A DNA stretch of 64,000 bases. It comes from Armillaria gallica. Taxonomy: Eukaryota > Basidiomycota > Agaricomycetes > Agaricales > Physalacriaceae. The notes under the pieces were generated by a model. It was not told where the DNA came from. It saw only the letters and a program-made list of their open reading frames with translations, and did not search any database. Shown here piece by piece: positions 10,124 to 21,761 of the stretch (position 1 is its first letter; each line of letters opens with the position of its first letter). A program made the translations under genes and the position numbers. The stretch spans positions 5,022,001 to 5,086,000 of the forward strand of contig JBANDB010000003.1 in the NCBI GenBank assembly GCA_037576215.1, given 5' to 3'.

Positions 10124-11956
10124 ATGCAGTCCAAACTCGCGCTTTCCCTTTCCGCTCTCTTCCTTTTGCTTTTTACGCTTCACGATGTCGGGGCTGCGCC
10201 TCTGAGCAAGAAACACAAAATCCTGACGCTTCCTTTGACGAAGCTTCAGCAGCGACGAGCTGATCTTCATCCACAAGTGGTGTGTTTCCTTCTCCGTATT
10301 ACAAGGCCATTAAAAGTAATTGAGTTTTCCAGCTCTTACAACAACACATCAACCGTGGCCATCGACGTCTTGCTCTTATGTCAGACTCCGGAATCGGTCC
10401 AACGGATGAGGAGCTTCGAGCTAGTCTTCACAAACGCGTTCATGCATGTCACCTTAATGAAACGACGACCGAACTTCAAAAACGTTACAATCCGCACTTT
10501 CACAGTTCAGTGGCAACCTTGGACACGCCTACTCTCAGCTTGCACGAAGACCAAAATGCTTCTGCTAGTTCTTCTGCTAGTGCCGCCTCTGCCTCTGCCT
10601 CGAGTGCCTTTACGGATGCCGAGATCAACGCCCTCTTGAATGGAGGCGTGACCGACGCGAACACACCAACCGCGAACAACTCATTAGGATTGGATATCCT
10701 GTAAGTAGACCCTTCTGTCATCGTAGCAACTGATAACGAGCGCATCAACTTATCTAGGGCTAACGATGTGGGCTACACTTCCGTTATCGAGATCGGCACA
10801 CCACCTCGCCAATTTAGGGTCCTCATGGATTCTGGATCGGCTGACTTTTGGGTGGGTAGTGATAACTGCCAGGCCGAAGGTGGAGGAAACTGCGTATGTA
10901 TCATGCTCACTCCGAAGGGCCAGGTCGCTTAATAGTCTTCTTTATAGGGAAACCATACGTTCCTTGGCGAGCAGAGGTCTAGCTCTTTCAACACCTTCAA
11001 CGAACAGTGGAATATCACTTATGGCACTGGTTCCGTGGCAGGCGTCAAGGTTGCAGATGATGTTACCATCGCTGGCCTTCTCTTGCAAGGTCATAACTTC
11101 GGCATTGCTGAGGTCGAGTCTGTTGACTTTGCTTCCGATAATACGGAATTTGATGGTCTCATCGGCCTCGCACAATCGGTAGGTTTCAATATTTCATTCT
11201 TACAAATTCATGTTCTTACCGAAAGCAATGTGTAGACGCTTTCAAATCAAGGATTCTTGACGCCTGTTGAATCGCTTGCAAAGAATGGCCTCATTGGGGA
11301 AGCTATCACGTCCTACAAAATCTCCCGTCTTGCCGATGACAAAAATGACGGAGAGATTACCTTTGGGTATGTTCGATCTACATCTAATTGGATTCAACCT
11401 CACCTCTTCTTGATAGCGGTCTTGACGATACTAAGTTCCAAGCAAACACCCTGGTGACTGTAGACAACCTCAGCAAACAGGGCTTTTGGGTCGCTGCCTT
11501 GGATGGTGCGTCCGTTGACGGTACCGACTTGAAGATTGAAGGCCAGGCAGCCATCTTGGACACCGGAACTACTCTTCTCATCGCGCCTGCCGCTGATGCG
11601 GAAACGATCCACAGCAACATTGATGGCGCTACTTCGGATGGCCAGGGTGGATTCCTCGTGCCTTGCACTACCAACGCTAGCGTTGCCTTGACGTTTGGGG
11701 GTACAGCTTTCGCTATCGATCCTCGAGACCTTGCATTCGCACCTTTAGACATCAACGACCCCACTGGCATGTGCGTTTCAGGAATTTCTTCGGGCAATGT
11801 TGGACAAGGGGAATGGCTGGTACGTATATATGGGTTTGATTTATGGGACTTTGACTGAATCAAGGTCATCTTTAGGTTGGCGATACTTTCCTCAAGTCAG
11901 CCTACTTCTCGACTAATGTTGACAAAAATCAACTTTCCCTGGCGAAACTGGCTTGA
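10124..11956 (+). CDS. Secreted pepsin-like aspartic protease 2 (A1 family)
   Basis: Tandem paralogue of the preceding protease. Exons 10124-10279, 10333-10700, 10758-10893, 10948-11178, 11236-11366, 11417-11819, 11876-11956 give 501 residues. First exon is 156 bases in both genes, and the downstream introns sit at matching places, so the pair arose by duplication; this copy lacks the extra linker intron of copy 1. Signal peptide MQSKLALSLSALFLLLFTLH, a propeptide, a Ser/Ala-rich linker (about residues 140-165), then catalytic motifs VLMDSGSADFW and AILDTGTTLL. Disulfide-type cysteines appear in DNCQAEGGGNC and in the VPCTTN...MCVSG pair. Expected to act outside the cell on proteins at acid pH. 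Confidence 0.94.
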
Positions 11957-13127
11957 TTGCTGGGCGTTGAGAAGAGTATGAAGAGGCCTATGTTATGTAG
12001 ATGTAGAGTAGTATAATGACTTGTTGTATAATAGCATTTCTTTGGTCACATCGTCTTTGTGTCAGATACGTGAATACGTCTGACTTTCACCTGACCTATG
12101 GGTGAGAGTGATACTATTTAGCCCAAAACTATACGATACTGGGTATATATTTTTCTCTCCATTCTTTCTCCCGCTCGGCGTGTTTCCTTCGAAAGGTCCA
12201 CCACATCACTTTCGACATGCCGGTGTTGACGTCACCATTGACTTGAAACAGGACGTCGGAACACGACGCACGTTCAACGTTCAAGGTCGACACGTAGGTT
12301 ACATATGAGGCTGAGGACGCGTAACCCCAACAGAAATATCATTCGCCTTCCAGAAATGCCACAGCTACCAACCATTTGAATTATCGGTCACCACCATTCT
12401 GGAATTTTCTAGTTGTCGACACGTCGTCTTGTCAGCTGAGGGCGTGGGAAAGTCTGGACCTGTCAGTATAACTTGTCGCCGTTCCTCTTTCCCTTTCTTG
12501 TGCTCTTGGGCGGGAGTTCGTATAATGACCCCGTCCTGATTACGGATATCTCTTGATTGTTGGCAGGAATTCGTGGCCACGAGCCTCTGTGTTGTTTCCT
12601 CTGTGTGTTCCGTGCTCCGTGCTCTCGAAGTCTGGGTGTCAACCAGCGTTGTCTCGTTTGTTCTCCATCAACCAGCGTTGTTTCTCGTACATGTTCCCCA
12701 TCAATCAGCCTCGTTTCTCGTATATGTTCTCCATCAACCAGCCTCGCAGATGCTTGTTATCAGATTATGGGCCTCCCCCTATTCAGACCCCCTTCTGGGG
12801 TCTGCTCTCTCGATCGTCTGGGGTCCTCCGGAGACGCGGCTTTCATTCTGCTGACTGTTCGGCGGGCTGACCGTGGTATTCTAACATGACATCGCTGCAT
12901 CGGCTTCTTTTTGTATTTATTCGTTTGTCCCTACATCACTTCAAATCCGTGAGACGTCCTTGGCTGGCAGCTGAGGGTATCACAGCAGCATGAGGGGTTG
13001 TGGTCTGTGACACGTTCGGTGGCGGCACAGAAACCCGGCGTTCCTTTTTGGCCCGACCTTGTCCGATTATCTATCCATCTATCTAAAATTATGTTTGAAA
13101 GTGACTTCAACTTCAACCACCTCCGCC
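11957..13127. other. Intergenic region with a short minisatellite
   Basis: About 1.2 kb without a supportable gene. Overlapping frames at 12553-12889 come from the tandem repeat described separately. The remainder has no recognisable domain, RNA or mobile element. Confidence 0.45.
12640..12747. repeat. Minisatellite, 29-33 base unit, about 3.4 copies
   Basis: Successive units begin at 12640, 12669, 12702 and 12735, each starting CAAYCAGC and ending TTCTCCAT or TTCCCCAT. Units two and three are 33 bases and differ at a few sites; the first is 29 bases and the last is cut short after about 13 bases. It creates three overlapping open frames that look like repeat proteins but show no family. Confidence 0.8.
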
Positions 13128-15036
13128 ATGGACGTCGAGAAATTCAATGCTCTCCCTCGTCCTCCTCGTATGCCTTCGGGCCGCATTTCTAACGAATGGC
13201 ACTTCGACCTGCGTTTCGTCCAAATAGATCCTCCCTATCATCTACTGTTCTTGGTGCAACCGGGAAGTGGCCTGGTGCATTCGGAGAAGCTTCCTCTCGA
13301 CGGGGGGAAACCGATGTTTTTTTTTCCCGAGACAGGAAAGGATGCTGCACCTGAGGTTGCGAAAGCCTTGATACGTGCCTTTTTGACCAGCTTTGGGATC
13401 CCAGGAAAGCCGCCTTTGGCTCCTTGGAAATTGACCACGGACGATGTCGATCTTGCATCTGCCGTGGGCGAGGAGTTCAAAAAATTAGGCATCCTGCAGG
13501 TCCTGTGGAAGATACCAGTATCACCTATCAATATGGGGATGGCTTATGTAGCCTTCGACGATTTCTTCAAATCACTAAAGCGCCAGCTTGGTTTGAACAT
13601 AACGGACTCTATTGCATTCCAAACACCCCAGTCTGTTGGCTTCCACAACTTCACGCCTCCTCCTGCTGTCCTTGCCCCCGCTGACGGTATCCTCAACAAG
13701 ACTTTGGCTTACGCCCAAAAGCGCATGAATTGTCGTCCCCAGGATATGTCCAAGCCGTACGACAGTACTGCCATGTATGAAATGGCATGGAAAGAGGCGG
13801 AAATTATTCATAAGCAGCTCGAGTTGAAACCCGAGAACGTGCTCAAGGTTGAAGCTGATTCAGGGAATGCAGAGTCCGCCTTGGACTACGGCTTAAGGTT
13901 TGCACCCTGGTCTACTCTCTTTACTCGCTTCTGACAAGAGTTCATAACCTTTCAGGCTCAGGACTGGTTGCGGCTGTTCTCCTGACCGCACGCTTGCCAG
14001 GCGTTATCTCATCCTGGCGGCTCTGAATAAGGACGCCCCCGCATTTTCGAGGGCAACGGCCCATTGTGCCCTAATTGAGTGGTACACTGATTGTAAAGAA
14101 GACTTTAGGTCTCGCTACCTGCAAGCTGCCGCCTGGCATGCGAATGAGTCCGTCAAATTGGTTCCGAAAAAGAGTGCACCCGGAGCCCTGTTTTTGGCTC
14201 AAAACATCATGATACCGCAATCAGAAGGACCTGGGGGTGCTGCTGATTTGCGACTTCAGTATAAGGAAATATGGGGAGCTTTGGCAAAACGGGATGCTCA
14301 GGTCGAAAGGGAACATGCAAAAATGGATGAGAGACGGATGACGCGCCCTAACCGGTACAGGTGCGCGACCGCTGGTTGCGGTATTGCGGCGGACTCCGGA
14401 CGCATGCTTTCTCGATGTATGTGTTCTACTAATCGCTGTTTTTCCCTGCCTACTAACTGCTTTCACTGCAGGCTCAGGAAAATGTGATCAAGATAAGAAA
14501 CCGTATTACTGCAGCAAAGAGTACGTTCTCTTCTTTCCCTTTTCGAAAAATGACGTATCGACTTGAACCTAGGTGTCGTGAGTAGTTCTATAAAACCCTC
14601 GAAACTTAATTATCTCATCATATAATGATGCCACAGAAAAGAAGGTTTGTACAGTCACTTCGAACATCCCCGAACACGTCGATATTTAAGGTTTCTGTAG
14701 GACTGGAAGAATCATAAACCTTTCTGCCAGCCGGGAGCTCCATGCTCCGTCATCGATGTAGGGGACAGCTCGTCGTCTGGCATGGTCGGAGGCTCGACTC
14801 GAAATGGCGCCTTTCAAGTTCCTGTCAAGACGCCCGACGGAAATACAACCATGTTCAGCTCTTCGACGATGAGTCCAGATTCACTAAAGGAAGTGAGGGA
14901 TCTAGCTAACCAGTATTCGGCCTCCGGATGGAGCGGGCTTTCAGGTCGGATGCCTACGTTTGGGCATATTGAAACGTGGGGACCCACGTCCGGGGTAGGA
15001 GGGACAGTCGAGACCTTACTGGAGGAAATCGATTAA
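13128..15036 (+). CDS. MYND-type zinc-finger protein
   Basis: A 542-residue protein of unknown role with a MYND finger near its C terminus. Exons: 13128-13897, 13956-14416, 14472-14520, 14573-14577, 14637-14644, 14701-15036 (sum 1629, divisible by three). The start at 13128 has the context CCGCCATGG; an in-frame upstream ATG at 13059 has a poor N terminus. The finger reads YRCATAGCGIAADSGRMLSRC, then SGKCDQDKKPYYCSKEC, then QKKDWKNHKPFC, with the usual C/H spacing. It is assembled only by using exons of 5 bases (GTGTC) and 8 bases (AAAAGAAG) between introns of 52, 59 and 56 bases. The long N-terminal part is typical of uncharacterised Agaricomycete MYND proteins; such fingers usually bind proline-rich partners. 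Confidence 0.85.
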
Positions 15037-15421
15037 GTAGAAACCTCTGCCGTATGACTACTCGGACGAAGGGAAATTACCGGAAAGCTTGAATTTGAGC
15101 ATCAGCTTTTGGAGTGCACTTTTTGGACAAATGAAACTGCATTTTTCCTAGTACAGTACATATTTCTCACCGAAGAACCCTGGTGTGAAAGGACATTTCT
15201 ATTATTACGAACTAGCTTCTTATAGGATCTTGCTGTTGTCTGGTCTCCTCCTACTACTATACAGTTCTATACTTACTTCCCGCGAAAAGGGAGATCTTAG
15301 ACTTCGGTTTCTCTGATCTAACTTAGGATCCGGGCCGATATGGCCGACGCGCTTTCATTCGTGACGTCGAACTCGTCGAGGAGGGACCTCGAACATGTTA
15401 CTGTAGGACGGGTGCTGAGTG
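15037..15421. other. Intergenic region before the ICT1-like gene
   Basis: No separate gene recognised. An open frame at 15340-15549 overlaps the next gene in another frame; it shows no domain and could at most be an upstream open frame in that transcript's leader. Confidence 0.4.
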
Positions 15422-16205
15422 ATGCTCAAACAGCTACTCTTCCGACAGTTTGTCTTGAGCCGTCCGTTTACGGTAGAACAGCTCCTACCCCGGCTGTGTC
15501 AAGTTCGAACAGCACATCATGGGAAAACCTCGCTCCCCATTCCGCCTAGCATTTCTGTTTTGGAGACACCGCAAGACAGTACCCAGGCCCGCTCTTGGCT
15601 GTCTGAATTCAAAACTATAACTTTACCTAGAAATATCGTGGAGCTGTCGTTTTCGCGCAGTTCGGGTCCAGGTGGTCAGGTGTGCGATTTATACAGCTCG
15701 CCTATCCGTTGCGTAAGGCTCTAAGCGTCAAATTGTAGAATGTAAACAAGGTCAACACCAAGGCGACTGCTCGTTGTTCCATTGATGCGGAATGGATACC
15801 GTTGTGGGCTCAACCCGGCCTAAGGAAATCTGTACGTTGATGAAATCAGTCTGCAAGGACAGGGTTTCAACGTTGATCAACATACATAGCCTTACTATGT
15901 ATCCTCCACAAAATCAATCATGATCACGTCTACTGTCTACCGGTCTCAATCACAGAACGTTGAGGATTGCTTGGGGAAGGTACGCCCTTCCTTGGTTCAT
16001 GTCTTGAAAAATATCTTATTCCTGTTCCTAGCTGCACAATGTGATCTTGACCACAGCATCGGCCCTGATCAAGAACGAAACTTCAGAAGAGAAGAAGAAG
16101 CACGTTGCTAATCTAGAACGAGCGGCAAAGGAGCGTCGAAGGAGGGAGAAAAGCTATCGAAGCGAAACGAAAAAACAACGGTCGTCTGGAGGCTGGGATG
16201 ATTGA
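15422..16205 (+). CDS. Mitochondrial class I release-factor domain protein (ICT1/mL62-like peptidyl-tRNA hydrolase)
   Basis: Codon-independent peptidyl-tRNA hydrolase that rescues stalled mitochondrial ribosomes or acts as a mitoribosome subunit. Exons 15422-15679, 15739-15831, 15890-15979 and 16032-16205 give 204 residues. The N terminus is basic and hydrophobic (MLKQLLFRQFVLSRPF), a plausible mitochondrial presequence. The catalytic GGQ is in FSRSSGPGGQNVNKVNTKAT, split by intron 1 exactly after GGQ. The C terminus is lysine/arginine-rich (KKKHVANLERAAKERRRREK), as in ICT1 and YaeJ, where the tail binds the mRNA channel. Codon-recognition domains of true release factors are absent, consistent with its small size. 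Confidence 0.9.
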
Positions 16206-16865
16206 CTGGGACAATTCCGAGTCTGTTGCTTATGCTGAATGTCGTCATGTTACATATCTAAGAACAGCCTGTTCTCTCACTGGCTCACAGCATGAATGTT
16301 GTTCACGCTCCTAAGGCGATAGCCGATTGCGTGTGAACCACAAGGTCCTACTGAATTCTATCACAAGCACGACAAAGATTTGTGTCCAGGCTCATCCAGG
16401 TGCTAACCGATATCGAAAGACGAGCAATATAGACTATTACCTTTTAGCCGCATCGGTTGAGTTCGGTTGAGGCGAGTTGTGCCAGGGGAGATGTCAGGGG
16501 CCCCCAGAGACGTGAAATCTATGATCCTACCTTCTTGACAGACCGGAACACTACCAGACTCTGCCAGTATCTTAACAGGATTGATATATAACCTTTGGAT
16601 CCGAAATACTGGTCCCAGGATACCGGAACTATAGAAATGCTGGCAATATAATAGCGGGAGGACAAGGAGAGGTGTACTTGTGATGATGCCGCGGCACAGT
16701 ACGCCGAGCGACATTTCAGTGATCGTGTTTGGTCGTGTTTCCATTTCATTTGATTGACTACTTGACCCTAGTGCGGTATCCCTCCCTTGCACACTCATCT
16801 CCCTTTCCTATTCTCTATATTCCCTTTTCTCTCTTGTAAATCCCAGTCAAACTTTTAAAGGCAGA
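16206..16865. promoter_or_regulatory. Spacer and promoter of the Ras gene
   Basis: No gene recognised in 660 bases. A long pyrimidine tract (16790-16840, CTCCCTTTCCTATTCTC and CCCTTTTCTCTCTTG) ends about 25 bases before the Ras ATG. Confidence 0.45.
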
Positions 16866-17953
16866 ATGGCGACCAGGGTGCGTAATGTCGTTCTTGTCTT
16901 TGTCTTTCTATACTAATGTGTAGGGGGTTGCACAGGCCCAATTCTTGCGAGAGTACAAACTTGTCGTCGTTGGTGGTGGTGGTGAGTGCATGGGCAGTTT
17001 TTATCCTAGCCGCGCCTTACTTGACTGTAACAGGTGTTGGAAAGTCGGCATTGACCATTCAGTTCATTCAAAGTCATTTCGTAGACGAATATGATCCTAC
17101 TATCGAAGGCAAGTATTTCGATAACATTACTCTTTCAGTCGTCTTAATACAGCGTGTAGATTCTTACCGCAAGCAGTGCGTGATAGATGATGAGGTCGCG
17201 CTGCTCGACGTGCTCGATACAGCTGGTCAAGAGGAATATGGGTGAGCGTCATACATGATCTAATTTCGACTCCCAGCCCCCCAGTCTCCATCCACCATTC
17301 GGTGCCGCCACCTTCTGTTCCCGTTCACCCTTTTCTCCAAAGAAATTTTATCCGCTTCCATCACATCTTGCACCATCACGTAAATGATCTCGGTCCTAAC
17401 GGGGTGCTTCTTTCAGCGCCATGAGGGAACAGTACATGCGAACGGGCGAAGGATTTCTCCTTGTGTACTCCATCACGTCTCGAAACTCGTTCGAAGAAAT
17501 AAGCACCTTCCATCAACAGATTCTCCGGGTGAAGGATCAAGACACGTTCCCTGTCATCGTTGTAGCCAACAAGTGCGACCTAGAATACGAACGACAAGTC
17601 GGCATGAACGGTACGCGTCTTCCAACACTTCTTTTCCATTGTATCTAAACTGTTGACGCAGAGGGCCGTGACCTTGCCAAGCATTTTGGTTGCAAATTCA
17701 TCGAAACATCTGCGAAGCAACGGATCAACGTAGATGAGGCTTTCAGCAATCTTGTCCGTGAAATCAGGAAATATAACAAGGTACGGCGTTTTATATCCCC
17801 TCGCGCGTATTAACTGACGCCACGATGCAGGAACAGCAAACTGGTCGACCTGGGATGATGCCGGGCCCTGGCGGAAGCACCCCTGGCCCGTACGGCACGA
17901 AGGAAAACGAAGAAGGAACTCCAGGGTGCTGCTCAGGCTGCGTCGTCGTTTGA
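16866..17953 (+). CDS. ras1: Ras-family small GTPase
   Basis: Membrane-anchored GTP switch controlling growth, cAMP or MAPK signalling. Seven exons (16866-16877, 16924-16981, 17034-17108, 17160-17241, 17417-17610, 17662-17780, 17831-17953) give 220 residues. Motifs: G1 GGGGVGKS, effector loop [15 protein letters not shown]3 DTAGQEEY, G4 NKCD, G5 ETSAK; the C terminus is CCSGCVVV, a CaaX box (CVVV) with upstream cysteines for palmitoylation. The N-terminal extension [20 protein letters not shown] is short and in part encoded by a 12-base first exon. The third intron (17109-17159) has a GC donor (AG|GCAAGT), is 51 bases and stop-free, so its retention would insert 17 residues next to switch I. 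The symbol is by family only; the Ras1/Ras2 assignment is not settled. Confidence 0.95.
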
Positions 17954-18263
17954 TCTCCTTTCGGTCTCTCCTCTCTCGTGTTTTCTTGCATCGCATCCCC
18001 CATGTGTCATATTCGACTTGGTTGCTGGTCTTGTTCGTTTTTTTTTGGTTTTAGCAGCCGTCGAGTCATCATCCGGATTTCACAAGTTTATCTCTGTTCT
18101 TTAAAAGCCAAATGGTCGTGTATACTTATCCTTAGACTCTTGTCATGATTACGATTTTCCTGTGTCATCTCTCTCATATGTTATCATCTTTCACGACATG
18201 CTAAGAATACAGCTTAGATTAAGAAAGTAAACGTGAGGTCAGTGGATACGATGGTCTGCTTCG

Positions 18264-19272
18264 TCAATAGAGGTCCTTCCAATTCGAATCAACCTGGTCA
18301 CTTGTTTTCTCATTGTTTTGGTTGGCTGTGAGATTAATGAGCAGCAGGATGGTTCCAGTAGTGAGATATACGCACCAACAAGTGGATACTTCACATCTTC
18401 CTCATTTACCATACGAATCGAGTCAATCCCAAGCTCATATTTTCCGGAGACCCCGCTATGCCCTCCCAAGAGAGAAATGTTGATACTGCGAAGTTTTCTA
18501 CGGTTCATGACCGACTTAATTTCCGCAATCTGACCGTAATTGGTGCGAACAAAGTTTTCAAATGGAATCTGCGTGGGAATTTAAATGATCAGTACTCTTA
18601 CGGTAGGAAAAAGCGAAGCTCACAAAGATATCTTCCCAAGTATTATCGTTCCGCTTAAAGTAGAGCCGATGTTGCCAGAGATCGTTTTGGACCATACTAT
18701 CCGTTTGCACGTTCACGAAATAGGAATTGTGTGTGCTGGGGTCTCCAGCGACGCAAACCCGAAGAGCTAGATATGAATGATATTCGATCTCTTCCAGAAT
18801 GTCGCCAAAGAGAGTTGGGCGGCGCTAATGACACGCTTTAGTCTTAGGAAACGTTCACGAAACCAAATAGAATGGCACCTTGCTCTGAATAGCAGCGTAT
18901 CCTCCCTTTATTTGTCCCTCCATTCCTGTCTTTACCGCTAGGCGCATGTCGCCATGGAATACGCCAGTGGCTGCCCTTCCAATGGCCGCATTGTGTTTGG
19001 GCGACTCGTCGAGATCAAAGTGTACCGTCGAGGTGCCGCCAACGTCAGCGTCGCATCCTGTGAGAAACTGCCGGATGTCTTCGCGGGTGTTGAAGCTGAA
19101 CAGAGTACGGGGAGCTCGACTGGGTATGTCTGCGCCTGTCATATGGACCGCTGCACATACATAGTGTATCAGTTGAATATTTTGCAATAACGAGAGAATG
19201 TGTACCATCATATATTCCCTGCTTCAGTTTTTCGGTGCTGCGCCCTAGATACCTGGCCCAGACGGCTTGCAT
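18264..19272 (-). CDS. CIA30/NDUFAF1-like complex I assembly factor
   Basis: Mitochondrial chaperone-like protein for complex I assembly. Minus-strand exons 19272-19206, 19150-18879, 18824-18624, 18568-18376 and 18325-18264 give 264 residues. Family blocks: LFSFNTREDIRQFLTGCDAD, GGTSTVHFDL, VFHGDMRL, GGYAAIQSK; then TLFGDILEEIEYHSYLALRV, VNVQTDSM, WEDIFIPFENFVRTNYGQI, and the C-terminal ELGIDSIRMVNEED. Start at 19272 gives MQAVWARYLGRSTEKLKQGIYD, a plausible mitochondrial N terminus. The last junction is uncertain: donor gtgcgt at 18375 ends the protein at 18264, an alternative donor at GAT|gtgaag would end it at about 18239. No partner gene is adjacent, but two copies of a complex I subunit lie 13-16 kb away. 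Confidence 0.88.
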
Positions 19273-19517
19273 GGTGGAACATAGTCAAGTCTAATATTCA
19301 ACTTCTGACATCATGGCCGGTGTTTCAACTGAAGGAGGAAACCAAATAGCCCCTGTTTTCGCGACATTTCCCGCTCAAACTAGTAAATTTCTGTAGTACT
19401 AATACATATAACAGAACGTTCGAAGTCGTGTCAAACGAGCCTAGTTATGCTACAAGAATATCACGAATTTCATCCTTTCGCATGACCAGCATGTGACAAT
19501 TTCCTGGCTACTTGAAT

Positions 19518-21761
19518 TCAAAAGGGGGGAGTGACTTTGCGGCCCATGGGAGGAGGTCCCACCAGAGGTACCGGCCTCGTCTTTCTCGCAACATACTGCA
19601 CCGGACTTCCCGTTGGGCTCAGAGGATTCCAGGTAGGCCTCCTCATGCTGCTTGTCGGGCTATTCGTCGGACTTTCACTCGGCGTGGAAGGAGCTGGGCG
19701 AGGACGCTGGTTGACCGCAACTGGGCTTGGATATGCGGTCCTTACCGCCGTAAGTGAAGGCTTGCTTTTAAGCCCGCGAGGCACGGATCCATCAGGTTGC
19801 TGAGCCAGCCAACTGGCGATGTCAAGCTCCGAGGAGGATCCAGACTCGGAAACCTTGTGTGTCGGCTGGCCAACATATGGGCTGACAGAGCGATTAGTCG
19901 ATGATGGGGTGAGAACACGACCCTGATCGATTGATTGAAGCGCATGGAAGGACTTGGGAGCAATAAATGGAGGCGAACGCGAACTTGGGGACGAACGGGT
20001 CTTGCTAGGAGGTACAGGCAGTTTCAGCAGCGAATCAGCAGAGTTCTGGCGCGAATGACTACTGGTAGTGTGGGATGAGGGAGGTGACAGTGGAAGGGGC
20101 GATGTCCGGTAATGATCAGGAGCGTTGTTGCCGTTGAACGGAGATACGGGCGAAACGCGCTGCGGAGAGATGGGATAAGCATAGAAGCCTTGAACACTCG
20201 CGACGTTTTCAGGGTAAGAAGGAGTAGCAGACGCGCTTGCCAAACGACCACTCGGGTAACGATACTGATGTATCTTCTCCCGGAGCCCATCAGCTTCCGT
20301 CTGGAGCCCGGCAGCGAGGGTGAGCCGTTTGAACTGTTCAGTGGTTCCAAAACTCTCCATATCTTGACGGGGCAGTTTAGTATCAAATACCGGATACAAT
20401 TTGCTGAACGTGTTGAAGAGCAGCCCGACATTGGCAACTCCTGTGGCGACGGGTCAATCACAACGAAGTTTGTTACGACACGGAAGCACTTACCCAATAA
20501 GTACCAGCACACATAGGCAAAAATCAGCACCTGGAATGGGACACTAAAGCCAGACAGGATGAGTAGCTTTGTGACGGAGTACGGGATTAGGACAACGCAG
20601 TACGCTGAAACAGTATGAGAATTCAAAGAAAAGATGTCTGGTTAGCCATACACACCGACGGGATACCTAATGATGGCATTAAGCATAAGAGCTGAAATGG
20701 TCATTGAATCTCACCATAACATGCTTCTGGCAATTCCCGCAATGAAACGGTGATAGTTTTCGCCGCTTTGACCACTCCATCGCTCGCTTGGATTGAGATT
20801 GAGCCTGACGCCACCCTTGATGACCAGCGTGCCGCGGAGGACAAGGAAAATGAGTGAATATAGCACCGCCGAAAAGAATGAAGCGATGAAAATCTAAGAA
20901 AGGTGCAACATTTAGACCAACACGCCACCCAAGGAATATGTTTTGTACCGGTAAGAGATGAAGCAAGAACTGGGGAACTGGATATTTATCCCTCACACCG
21001 CAGGTCAGATTGTACTGGCCATAGATAGGCCCGTTGCGTTGCGGAAGAGCTAAGGGGAGAGCAGCTGGACAGAATAAGAAGGGCTGCTAAGAAACAGGTT
21101 GCTCAGAGTTACCAATGAATGCAGCGAGGATCCACCCCAAGGATATCACCATTGAATAGATGACGGCAGCTTGACGCTTTCGTAACACCAGAGAATTGAA
21201 CGTGTGAACCGCGATACTGACGGTGAAATAAGCGGTGGACACGTTCCCGAACTGCATGAACAATGCTGATGAAGCATGGCGTTAATTCATTCATAAACGC
21301 TAGGATCGAGGGATAGCAGCTACCTTGAGTGGTGCAAAGACCGCCTTTTGACAAAACGGGGTCAGAATACGGATGAAAAGCGATGACGGAATCATACCTT
21401 CTGTAATACGCCTTGCCAACAAAAATGGCAGTCCCATGAGACCGGCTGCACTGTTGAACATGTTTGCGATAAGGAGGCAGGCGGCATAGTACCCGAGCTG
21501 AGTATTGAAGAAGACATATTCTCGAGATTGAGTGATGTTTTTACGACGGGTGACGCGGAGGATGCAAAGCCATGCTAGCCGAAGTATGATGGAAAGTAAT
21601 GCCACAGTCGAAAGCACAGCAACCACATTCACTACCTGCAAACAGAGCGTATTTAGGGGTCAGTCCATCAATGTATGTTTGAAATTTGTAGTAGTACGCA
21701 CAATGACGCCTGCTAACTCGTTATTCTTGATGGGAAAGGTCGGAGGATAATGTTCAGCCAT
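19518..21761 (-). CDS. Seven-transmembrane receptor (Git3/cAMP-receptor-like GPCR)
   Basis: Probable G-protein-coupled receptor, 598 residues in nine exons (21761-21702, 21635-21398, 21344-21324, 21265-21113, 21049-20949, 20893-20715, 20666-20656, 20604-20494, 20440-19518). Hydrophobic segments in order: VVNVVAVLSTVALLSIILRL, YYAACLLIANMFNSAAGLMG, FGNVSTAYFTVSIAVHTF, AVIYSMVISLGWILAAF, IFIASFFSAVLYSLIFLV, YCVVLIPYSVTKLLIL and VLIFAYVCWYLLGVANVGLL. A cysteine in GGLCTTQ and one in NLTCGV could form the usual extracellular disulfide. The last exon encodes a tail of about 290 residues, rich in Ser/Pro and probably disordered, a likely phosphorylation target. Exons of 21 and 11 bases are needed to keep the frame; the total is divisible by three. 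Ligand unknown. Confidence 0.85.

Noticed and set aside
12553..12889. Three overlapping 93-110 codon frames with internal repeats
   Set aside because: Produced by the 33-base minisatellite, whose unit is a multiple of three; no gene signals.
16403..16798. 131-codon minus frame upstream of Ras
   Set aside because: No domain, no intron structure and it lies in the Ras 5' region.
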